DNA from: Promethearchaeota archaeon
GTDB lineage: Archaea > Asgardarchaeota > Lokiarchaeia > Sigyniarchaeales > SOKP01
Direction of reading: 5' to 3'
Length of the DNA: 10,766 bases
Assembly: GCA_019058135.1 (NCBI GenBank)
Contig: JAHLWE010000305.1
Location: 1-10,766, forward strand
Shown piece after piece: positions 1 through 5,837 of the stretch. Position numbers and translations under genes: made by a program. Each line of letters starts with the position of its first letter. Position 1 is the stretch's first letter. Below the pieces are notes generated by a model, which worked only from the letters and a program-made list of their open reading frames with translations, had not been told where the DNA came from and did not search any database.

Positions 1-1854
1 CTTCATTGGTTCTTGTTTTTGAGGTTCTATATTTATACGAGTTTCTATTTTATCTCTTGTTTCAATTTGTCCTTTTATCTCTATCTTTTTAGATTGGAAG
101 GATGGTTGAGTCGATTGGGGGCTTACACGTATTTGTTCTGAAGGTTTAATACCTCTTCTTTCAAGGGTATGGAAAATTTCTTTACGTGCTCCAATCCAAG
201 CCTCTTCTAAAATCGGTGCAAATATTTTTATATGTTCTTCAATTATACTGCCAATGCCAGCAATTTCAGTAATCTCCTTACCTCCAACTTCCGATTTTGA
301 TACTACACAGAGTATAACTTCTTCATAATCTTTATTAACTCCCCATAAATTTTGCATTTCTCGATGCCTATAGGTGACATTTTGCATCTGATCTAATTCT
401 TGTAAAATCGCTACATGATCGGAAACATAAAGATCTATATTAGTAGCAATCCTGATGTTTATAAATTTTGGAATTTTCTGAAGGGCATTAACATCAATAT
501 CTGTGAGTTGAGGAGTAATAATTAATAACCTCATTTTTGCTTTTGAAATTTGTTCATTAATATGAGCTTTCGCACTTTCAATAGATCCTATAAACCAAAT
601 ATCTCTCATCGTAAATTGCGAAACTCTTTTAGATCTATCCCAAAACTCTCTGGTGGTTATGTTGCTAATCTCTAATCTATTTAGAATTTTTTTTAAAACA
701 TCTTCAAAGGTTTTAATAACTCTAATTGAAAAATCATTTCTTAAGTTGCTAAAAGATTCTAAAATCGCTTCAGAAATTCCTGAAAGCTTCTCTTCTGCCA
801 TTATTATTGTTTTATTAAAATTTATACTTATATTACCAAAAATATTTTTCATATTTTCTCTGGTCTGTGCCGTAGAGTTAGTGATATCATTCATATTGTT
901 AATCATTGTTCCTAATATTTTATTTAATTTTAAAATAAATTGTTCATTGAACTCTTTATTAATCTCCTCTAATCCTATTTCAAAAACTTTTTGAATTATC
1001 TGCTCTACGGTTTTTTGAATAACTCCAAGACGTAAATTTTTCAGATTTAGGGAAATCTTTTTCTGTATATCATTAAATTTTTTACTTAGATTTTCAATTT
1101 GTGTTTCCATAATCTTTCTTGTTTCATCCTCAAGACCTCCAATTACCTCAGTAATCGCTTTTATTTTATCGATTTCGGCTAAACTATTCTCAAAATCTGT
1201 TTTTTGAGAACTCATTTTTGATAACATATCTTCATTTAAATTATTCATAAAATCGCTATAATCTTTAAGCTTTTTAACACCTTCAGCTTTTGATTCCATT
1301 TGAGCTAATGATTGTTTTAATTGAGGTGGAACCTTTTCTATAATATCACTTATAAACGAGTTAAAATTTTTTAATTGACTTATTAAGGCAGCATAAGGAG
1401 GTAGCGCAGTATAATGCGGTGTACCTCCAATGACTTTTTTATATAATCCCTTTTGAACAAATTTTTCAGCAATTGTTTCACATTCTTCTTTAGGTTTATC
1501 AATTAAAATCGATATTTCTCCAAGAGATACTGCAGGTCTCCCAGTTGTCAAGAAATATAATTCTATTTCCTCATCGGATAGTTCAATTTCGCTTAAAACT
1601 TGTCTAGTTAATTCACGAGAATAAGATACGTCTTTTTCTATAATATCTTCTATATTAAAATTTGCAATCTCTAAATTCTTATCAAAAAATACGATCAATT
1701 TATGTGGAGGTTCACCATGAATATTTTCTTTTCTAATAGGAAATTCTGTAGTAATTTTATACTCTTCCGCTGTAATTACCAATTTTATTTCCTTTAAACA
1801 AGATTTGCATATAAAAGGGATTGTTATTTCTTCTTGATCTTTAAATAAATACAT
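1..1854 (-). CDS. Partial TrmB-like winged-helix/coiled-coil protein
   Basis: The frame is open for 618 codons from ATG at 1854 down to the left edge, so the C-terminus is missing. By eye, residues 1-75 form a small domain with one Cys pair (CKSC, 16-19) and an HGEPPHKL motif, resembling half of a zinc ribbon. Residues about 78-160 look like a winged helix (ending TPHYTALPPYAAL). Residues about 160-400 are charged, helical and heptad-like, a long coiled coil. Residues about 410-565 resemble the TrmB C-terminal/PLD-like effector domain (IGSIESAKAHINEQ, then AKMRLLIITPQL); the catalytic HKD motif of phospholipase D is absent. From about 570 a Gln/Pro/Lys-rich linker runs off the edge, so another domain may follow. 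No strong Shine-Dalgarno is seen (GTGGAT about 10 bases upstream at best). TrmB proteins usually regulate transcription in response to sugars; here the long coiled coil suggests an oligomeric scaffold or regulator. The ligand is unknown. The gene is divergent from the GTPase genes. Confidence 0.88.
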   Translation of the reverse strand, partial: MYLFKDQEEITIPFICKSCLKEIKLVITAEEYKITTEFPIRKENIHGEPPHKLIVFFDKNLEIANFNIEDIIEKDVSYSRELTRQVLSEIELSDEEIELYFLTTGRPAVSLGEISILIDKPKEECETIAEKFVQKGLYKKVIGGTPHYTALPPYAALISQLKNFNSFISDIIEKVPPQLKQSLAQMESKAEGVKKLKDYSDFMNNLNEDMLSKMSSQKTDFENSLAEIDKIKAITEVIGGLEDETRKIMETQIENLSKKFNDIQKKISLNLKNLRLGVIQKTVEQIIQKVFEIGLEEINKEFNEQFILKLNKILGTMINNMNDITNSTAQTRENMKNIFGNISINFNKTIIMAEEKLSGISEAILESFSNLRNDFSIRVIKTFEDVLKKILNRLEISNITTREFWDRSKRVSQFTMRDIWFIGSIESAKAHINEQISKAKMRLLIITPQLTDIDVNALQKIPKFINIRIATNIDLYVSDHVAILQELDQMQNVTYRHREMQNLWGVNKDYEEVILCVVSKSEVGGKEITEIAGIGSIIEEHIKIFAPILEEAWIGARKEIFHTLERRGIKPSEQIRVSPQSTQPSFQSKKIEIKGQIETRDKIETRINIEPQKQEPMK

Positions 1855-1887
1855 TTTTTATAATCCACATTTTTGTATTTTATTTTA

Positions 1888-2010
1888 TCAAAATTTAAAT
1901 TTCTCTAAATAAGCAAGATCTAATAAGTTAAAAGAATTCTTAACTTTTTCTTGTGCTATTTTTAATTATATTATATATAAATTTTATCTAATATCACTAA
2001 AATTAAATAT
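1888..2010 (-). pseudogene. Decayed 3' end of a winged-helix gene (copy 1)
   Basis: Reading the minus strand, 1950-1891 translates to EKVKNSFNLLDLAYLEKFKF followed by TGA (1890-1888). The intact gene at 5838-7091 ends EIAKKALDLLEVAYPEKVEF with its stop at the exactly corresponding position. At DNA level 1891-1950 aligns without gaps to 5841-5900, with 45 of 60 bases equal by hand count. Further upstream the frame is broken: a TAA at 1968-1966 interrupts it. Weaker similarity (a YLILVILD-like stretch against YLLLKVRE) continues to about 2009 after an apparent 4-base loss. It has no start and no complete domain, so it is read as the remnant of a deleted paralogue. The part above 1950 is uncertain. 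Confidence 0.75.
1970..1981 (-). promoter_or_regulatory. Possible TATA box of the TrmB-like gene
   Basis: On the minus strand this reads TTTATATATAAT, the best archaeal TATA-like element upstream of the ATG at 1854. It would give a leader of roughly 90 bases. It lies inside the decayed winged-helix fragment, so it may have arisen there after the gene was lost. The region is so AT-rich that TATA-like strings are common. Confidence 0.25.
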
Positions 2011-2011
2011 C

Positions 2012-2024
2012 CCAAAATATTTGG
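2012..2024. repeat. Small inverted repeat CCAAA-ATA-TTTGG
   Basis: Two perfect 5-base arms (2012-2016 and 2020-2024) flank a 3-base centre. The repeat sits exactly where similarity to the winged-helix remnant stops and similarity to the second GTPase promoter starts. It could be an operator-like site or simply a feature of the junction. It is not present at the matching place before the second GTPase gene. Confidence 0.3.
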
Positions 2025-2058
2025 AATAAAAAATTATTTTAAATATTAACTCTATTAG

Positions 2059-2142
2059 CATCAAAATTATATTTATGGAATATAATAGAAATATTTAGAA
2101 ATATTAATATAATCATTAAATCCAAATTTAATTTTTGTCAAT
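2059..2142 (+). promoter_or_regulatory. Duplicated promoter/leader of GTPase gene 1
   Basis: Two blocks here are repeated upstream of the second GTPase gene. Block one, 2059-2102, matches 3946-3989 at 39 of 44 positions by hand count. Block two, 2122-2142, matches 4013-4033 with only two differences and lies about 53 bases before the TTG start in both copies. Weaker similarity extends left to about 2023. A TATA-like element such as TTTATGGAATATAAT falls in block one. Conservation inside otherwise diverged AT-rich spacer suggests promoter or leader elements, but recent duplication alone could explain part of it. Confidence 0.5.
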
Positions 2143-2162
2143 TTTAAATAATTTGAATTATT

Positions 2163-2171
2163 GAGGAAAGG
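2163..2171 (+). promoter_or_regulatory. Shine-Dalgarno GAGGAAAGG before a TTG start
   Basis: GAGG at 2163-2166 lies 8 bases before TTG at 2175. This fixes the start at an unusual TTG codon. The equally spaced AGAGG before the second copy's TTG (4053-4057 to 4065) supports the same choice. Confidence 0.7.
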
Positions 2172-2174
2172 TCT

Positions 2175-3803
2175 TTGTCAATAAATAAAGCTCCACTCTT
2201 TACTGAATTGTTTAAAAATTTTTTAGAAATTAATAAAGAATTAGAAGCCGTAATCGTCTCTGATGAAGATGGATTAATTATTGCTGGGGAAAAAAGAAAA
2301 GACATTGATCTGGAAATCCTCTCTTTTTTAACCGCTGTCATCAATCCCGTCTTAGAACGGATTCGTAATGAATTTACCTTTAAAAAATTTGGTACTGCAA
2401 GTTTCGATACGGAGAATAATCGTTTATTATTTGTTTCTGTGGATAAATCGACAACTTTAAGTTTTATTTTGGAACAAATGGCTTCGGCTGATAAATTAGC
2501 GCCTTATGCATATTTTCTCGCTGAAAAGGTTGCGCAAATTCTTAATGCTATCGAAGGTGATTTAATACAACTATCAATTCCCAAATTTGAATACGAACCG
2601 AAATTTTCTGAATCCTCTGATAGATTAAAAAATCAAATATATCAGAGTAAATTGGATCACGGAGGAGATTATACTTTCAAATTTATAATAATTGGTGATC
2701 ACAAAGTTGGAAAGACTTCAATAATTAGAAGATTTGTAGAAAAGAAATTTTTAGCAGATTATCGTGCAACTATTGGTCTTAACATTATGTCGCATAATTT
2801 TGAAGCTTTTGGAAATCAAATCAATTTGCTCCTTTGGGATATAGGCGCACAAAAATATTTTAAAAGATATCGAAAAACTTATTATAATGGTGTTCAAGCG
2901 GCATTTATCGTTTTTGACCTAACTGCTCCAGAAACATTTGAAAATGTAAAAACGTGGTACAACGAGTTAAAAGAATTCAGTGAAAATAAAGATTTTCCAA
3001 TTATAATAATAGGAAATAAGAATGATTTAACTGAAAAAAGAGTGATTAGCTACCAAGATGGTACAAAATTAGCAAGTGATTTATCTTATTTATCTGATTT
3101 CTCTGATCTATCTGAATTATCTGAATTCTCTGATTTATCTAATATAACAAATACAAAAATACTATATATTGAAACGAGCGCTTTAACTGGAGCTCATGTC
3201 GATGATGCTTTTAATTTAATTTCTTATCATTATATATTAAAGAGTAATGAAATAGAAGAAGAAAGATTAAAAAATAATATATTAAGCATTATTAAATTAA
3301 TTTTAGAGGATAAAGGGTCTTTAACTCTATCTTTTATCACGGAAGATCTATTATGGAGCCCTTGCTTACAGGTTTTAACAGATATAAGAAAATTAGGAGA
3401 ATATTCAAAAGTTAAAGATAAAAAGATAGAAAAATTATATAAATATCAAAATGGGTTAGTTTTAAAGAATTTTGTCTTTGAATCATTTAATATTTCTGAT
3501 TCTGATGGTGTATTTTGTATATTTGATGCGAGAGAGAAAGAGCATATCAATCCAAATTGGAAAGAGATTGTAATTAAAATAATTAAAAAAATTAAAAAGA
3601 ATAAAGTTATTTTAATTGGAATTAGAGTATCTGAAAAAACAGAATGGTCACAATTGATGGAAGAATTTGATATTAACGAACAGGCGGAAGAAAAAATGGT
3701 ATCACTCTTATTCTTTAAAATTGGACAAGAATACCACTTGGAAATATACGAACAACTACAAATTATGCTGGATACGATCAAAAATCTTCTTTTTGTTTAT
3801 TAA
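2175..3803 (+). CDS. Roadblock-small GTPase fusion protein, copy 1
   Basis: A 542-residue protein. Residues about 8-125 form a Roadblock/LC7 domain (typical AVIVSDEDGLIIAG hairpin). A Ser/Lys-rich linker follows, then a Rab/Ras-like GTPase from 168 to about 355: P-loop GDHKVGKTS (174-182), switch I Thr199 in YRATIG, G3 WDIGAQ (221-226, catalytic-type Gln226 kept), NKND (281-284) and ETSAL (333-337). Between NKND and ETSAL sits a Ser/Asp/Leu repeat insertion (301-322). Residues about 355-542 form an unrecognised domain, possibly a degenerate GTPase fold. Signal peptide, membrane segment and C-terminal prenylation Cys are all absent, so it should be cytoplasmic or peripheral. Known families: Roadblock proteins such as MglB and Ragulator subunits bind or regulate small GTPases, and fusions are known from Asgard genomes. 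Here a GTPase and a possible partner are joined in one chain. The client pathway is unknown. Next to it lies a tandem paralogue, about 249 of the first 300 residues identical. Confidence 0.96.
   Translation: MSINKAPLFTELFKNFLEINKELEAVIVSDEDGLIIAGEKRKDIDLEILSFLTAVINPVLERIRNEFTFKKFGTASFDTENNRLLFVSVDKSTTLSFILEQMASADKLAPYAYFLAEKVAQILNAIEGDLIQLSIPKFEYEPKFSESSDRLKNQIYQSKLDHGGDYTFKFIIIGDHKVGKTSIIRRFVEKKFLADYRATIGLNIMSHNFEAFGNQINLLLWDIGAQKYFKRYRKTYYNGVQAAFIVFDLTAPETFENVKTWYNELKEFSENKDFPIIIIGNKNDLTEKRVISYQDGTKLASDLSYLSDFSDLSELSEFSDLSNITNTKILYIETSALTGAHVDDAFNLISYHYILKSNEIEEERLKNNILSIIKLILEDKGSLTLSFITEDLLWSPCLQVLTDIRKLGEYSKVKDKKIEKLYKYQNGLVLKNFVFESFNISDSDGVFCIFDAREKEHINPNWKEIVIKIIKKIKKNKVILIGIRVSEKTEWSQLMEEFDINEQAEEKMVSLLFFKIGQEYHLEIYEQLQIMLDTIKNLLFVY
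3075..3140 (+). repeat. 9-bp coding minisatellite in GTPase copy 1
   Basis: About seven imperfect units of the TCT-GAT-TTA type encode a Ser-(Asp/Glu/Tyr)-(Leu/Phe) triplet repeat, residues 301-322. The tract is inserted between the NKND and ETSA motifs, where ordinary Rab proteins have a short helix and loop. Copy 2 has the same tract one unit longer. Confidence 0.8.
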
Positions 3804-3841
3804 TAAAGAAAACATTACAAACAAAAATTATCTTTTATTAG

Positions 3842-3878
3842 AAATTTTTAATTTAAAAAAATTTTATTTTAAAAATTT
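3842..3878 (+). terminator. Possible terminator of GTPase gene 1
   Basis: AAATTTTTA (3842-3850) and TAAAAATTT (3870-3878) are perfect inverted arms around a 19-base A/T loop with several T runs, 39 bases after the stop codon. Archaeal terminators often need only T-rich tracts. The hairpin is all A/T and weak, and its right arm overlaps the edge of the winged-helix remnant. Confidence 0.3.
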
Positions 3879-3910
3879 GACTTACTCTGAATAAATCAAG
3901 AGCTTTCTTG
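3870..3910 (-). pseudogene. Decayed 3' end of a winged-helix gene (copy 2)
   Basis: Positions 3890-3909 match 5872-5891, inside the last codons of the intact winged-helix gene, base for base over 20 positions; the minus-strand reading is KKALDL. To the left, CTTACTCTGA (3881-3890) aligns with CTTTCTCTGG (5849-5858) if 14 bases (about 5859-5872) are missing, a loss bounded by the short direct repeat ATAA. The loss shifts the frame, and the stop codon site is not kept. Immediately to the right, from 3911, the sequence switches to the duplicated promoter of the GTPase unit. It is too short to be a gene and is read as the leftover of a deleted paralogue. Confidence 0.78.
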
Positions 3911-3945
3911 GGATTAAAAAATAATCTAAAAATTTACTTTGTCAA

Positions 3946-4033
3946 CATCAAAATTAAATTTATAAAATATTATAGAAATAGTTAGAAATTTAATTTTTTA
4001 AATTATAATAATCTAAATTTAATTTTTATCAAT
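3946..4033 (+). promoter_or_regulatory. Duplicated promoter/leader of GTPase gene 2
   Basis: This segment carries the second copies of the two conserved upstream blocks (3946-3989 and 4013-4033). It contains ATTTATAAAATA at 3958-3969, a good archaeal TATA-like element that is found identically before the surface-protein gene at 7205-7216. If used, it would give a leader of roughly 75 bases, in which the second conserved block would be transcribed. Confidence 0.5.
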
Positions 4034-4052
4034 ACCAATTAATTTAAATTTT

Positions 4053-4057
4053 AGAGG
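4053..4057 (+). promoter_or_regulatory. Shine-Dalgarno AGAGG before a TTG start
   Basis: AGAGG lies 7 bases before TTG at 4065. Together with the parallel site of copy 1 it decides the TTG start, giving both proteins the same N-terminus (MxINKA). Confidence 0.7.
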
Positions 4058-4064
4058 AAATATT

Positions 4065-5702
4065 TTGCCAATAAATAAAGCTCTGCTCTTTACTGAATTG
4101 CTGAATAATTTTTTGGAAATTAATAAAGAATTAATAGCTGTAATTGTCTCTGATGAAGACGGATATATTATTGCTGGGGAAAAAAGAAAAGATATTGATA
4201 TAGAAATAGTCTCTTTTTTAACTGCTGTTGTTAATCCAGTATTAGAACGGATTCGTAATGAATTTACTTTTAAAAAGTTTGGGACAGCAAGTTTCGATAC
4301 GGAAGATAATCGATTACTATTTATTTCTGTGGATGAAACAACAACTTTAAGTTTTGTTTTGGAACAAATGAGTTCTGTTGATAAATTAGCGCCTTATGCA
4401 TATTTTTTGGCTGAAAAGATTGCACAAATTCTTACGGCTGTTGAGGGTGATTTAATTCAATTATCTATTCCAAATTTCGAATATAAAGCAGAACCTTCTA
4501 AAAGTTCTGACAGATTAAAAAACCAAATTTATCAGAGTAAATTAGATCTCGGTGGGATGTATCGTTTTAAATTTATAATAATTGGGGATCACGAAGTTGG
4601 GAAGACTTCAATAATTAGAAGGTTTGTAGAAAATAAATTTTTAGCAGATTATCGTACCACCATAGGCCTTAATATTATGTCACATGATTTTGAAGCTTTT
4701 GGAAATAAGATTAACTTGTGGCTTTGGGATATAGGAGCACAACAATATTTTAAAAGATTTCGAAAAACTTATTACAATGGCGCCCAAGCCGCCTTTATCG
4801 TTTTTGACCTAACATCTCAAAAAACATTTGAAAATCTAAAAAATTGGCACAATGAGCTTAAAGACTTCATTGAGAATAAGGATTTACCTATTATAATAGT
4901 AGGAAATAAAAATGATTTGGTTGAACAAAGAGTAATTACCTATCAAGATGGTGTGAAATTAGCACGGGATTTATCTGATTTATCAAGTTTATCTGATTCA
5001 TCTATTTTATCTGAGTTTTCTGATCTATCTGATTTATCTGAAGATATAAAAACTAAGATATCATATATTGAAACGAGCGCATTAACAGGAGATAATGTTG
5101 AATACGCTTTTAGGTTAATTTCTTATCATTTTATGTTAAAAAGTAAGGAAATAGAAGAGAAACGATCAAAAAATGCGATATTAGGTGAAATTAATTCAAT
5201 TTTAGAGGATTATAGTTCTTTGACTCTGTCATTTATTACTGAAGATCCATTATGGAGCCCCTGCTTACAGATTTTGGCAGGAATAAGAGAAATAGGGGAA
5301 TATTCAAAAGTAAAAGATAAAAAGAATGAGAAAATATTTGAATATTCAAATGGGTTAGTTTTAAAGAATTTTGACTGTGAATCATTTAAAATTTCTGACT
5401 CTAATGGAGTTTTTTGCATATTTGATGCGAGAGAGAAAGAACATATTGATCCAAAATGGAAGGATACAGTAAATAAAATCATTGAAAAAATCAAAAAAAA
5501 CAGAGTTATTTTAATTGGACTTAGGGTTTCTGAAGAGACAGAATGGTCGCAATTGATGAAAGAATTTGATGTTAGCGAGAAGGCGGAAGAAAAAATGATA
5601 TCACTCCTGATTTTTAAAATTGGAGAAGAACATCGCTTGGAAATTTACAACCAACTTGAAGTCATGCTGAATACTATCAAAAATCTTCTTTTTAATTATT
5701 AA
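4065..5702 (+). CDS. Roadblock-small GTPase fusion protein, copy 2
   Basis: A 545-residue tandem paralogue of the upstream gene with the same layout: Roadblock/LC7 at about 8-125; GTPase with P-loop GDHEVGKTS (174-182), switch I Thr199 in YRTTIG, G3 WDIGAQ (221-226), NKND (281-284) and ETSAL (336-340); and a C-terminal domain from about 358. All nucleotide-contact motifs are kept, so both copies look active. Divergence from copy 1 is concentrated in the linker at about 141-146, the Ser/Asp/Leu tract and the C-terminal domain. The tract (301-326) is exactly three residues longer, which accounts for the whole length difference. Copy 1 has K177 in the P-loop where this copy has E177. It has its own promoter copy, so it need not depend on read-through from copy 1. 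It faces the winged-helix gene convergently across 135 bases. It lacks a membrane anchor or lipidation Cys. The role as a molecular switch is inferred from the family; effectors are unknown. Confidence 0.96.
   Translation: MPINKALLFTELLNNFLEINKELIAVIVSDEDGYIIAGEKRKDIDIEIVSFLTAVVNPVLERIRNEFTFKKFGTASFDTEDNRLLFISVDETTTLSFVLEQMSSVDKLAPYAYFLAEKIAQILTAVEGDLIQLSIPNFEYKAEPSKSSDRLKNQIYQSKLDLGGMYRFKFIIIGDHEVGKTSIIRRFVENKFLADYRTTIGLNIMSHDFEAFGNKINLWLWDIGAQQYFKRFRKTYYNGAQAAFIVFDLTSQKTFENLKNWHNELKDFIENKDLPIIIVGNKNDLVEQRVITYQDGVKLARDLSDLSSLSDSSILSEFSDLSDLSEDIKTKISYIETSALTGDNVEYAFRLISYHFMLKSKEIEEKRSKNAILGEINSILEDYSSLTLSFITEDPLWSPCLQILAGIREIGEYSKVKDKKNEKIFEYSNGLVLKNFDCESFKISDSNGVFCIFDAREKEHIDPKWKDTVNKIIEKIKKNRVILIGLRVSEETEWSQLMKEFDVSEKAEEKMISLLIFKIGEEHRLEIYNQLEVMLNTIKNLLFNY
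4965..5042 (+). repeat. 9-bp coding minisatellite in GTPase copy 2
   Basis: Eight to nine imperfect units code for Ser-Asp-Leu-like triplets (residues 301-326), at the same place as in copy 1. The extra unit relative to copy 1 fits replication slippage or unequal exchange in a 9-base repeat. The order of the variant units differs between copies, so the tract evolves faster than the domains around it. Confidence 0.78.
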
Positions 5703-5780
5703 TCACAAATTTCTCTGTTATTAAAAAATAAAATTACAAAACCAATAGCAGTAATTCAAAAATCTTTTGATAAATTAACT

Positions 5781-5818
5781 CAAAAAATGTCTAAAAAATC
5801 ACCAGATAAAATAAAAAA
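5781..5818 (-). terminator. T-rich terminator of the winged-helix gene
   Basis: On the minus strand, beginning 20 bases after the stop, three runs of six T residues occur (5818-5813, 5798-5793, 5787-5782). Clustered T runs are the usual intrinsic termination signal in archaea. The plus strand of this convergent spacer has no comparable T run after the GTPase stop, so termination of GTPase gene 2 is unclear. Confidence 0.4.
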
Positions 5819-5837
5819 TTGGAAATAAATAAAATTT

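Larger units (their letters stand above)
1855..2174. other. Divergent intergenic region (320 bp)
   Basis: This very AT-rich spacer separates the minus-strand TrmB-like gene from the first GTPase gene. From left to right it holds a short leader for the TrmB-like gene, a decayed copy of a winged-helix gene's 3' end (1888 to about 2010), a small inverted repeat (2012-2024), and a promoter/leader segment from about 2023 that is duplicated in front of the second GTPase gene. No further open frame or RNA gene is supported here. Confidence 0.8.

Noticed and set aside
400..620. Active phospholipase D-type domain in the TrmB-like protein
   Set aside because: The fold resemblance fits the TrmB effector domain, but no HxKxxxxD catalytic motif is present.
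653..994. Plus-strand open frame of 113 codons rich in Leu/Ile/Phe
   Set aside because: It is antisense to the coiled-coil part of the minus-strand TrmB-like gene; the hydrophobic look comes from reading Lys/Glu/Asn codons backwards. It has no ribosome site or domain.
1855..2174. tRNA, riboswitch or replication origin in the AT-rich spacer
   Set aside because: No cloverleaf, GC-rich stems or repeated origin boxes are visible; the content is explained by the gene remnant and the promoter.
2144..2344. Minus-strand open frame overlapping the start of GTPase gene 1
   Set aside because: It is fully antisense to the conserved Roadblock domain, and its sequence does not resemble the winged-helix remnants.
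3446..3781. Minus-strand open frames under the C-terminal parts of both GTPase genes (also 5210-5494)
   Set aside because: They mirror the duplicated sense genes. The reading is not kept as a family in its own right and carries no recognisable domain.
3667..3894. Plus-strand open frame overlapping the end of GTPase gene 1 and its spacer
   Set aside because: It is in a shifted frame, with no ribosome site and a low-complexity Lys/Asn/Tyr composition, and it runs into the winged-helix remnant.
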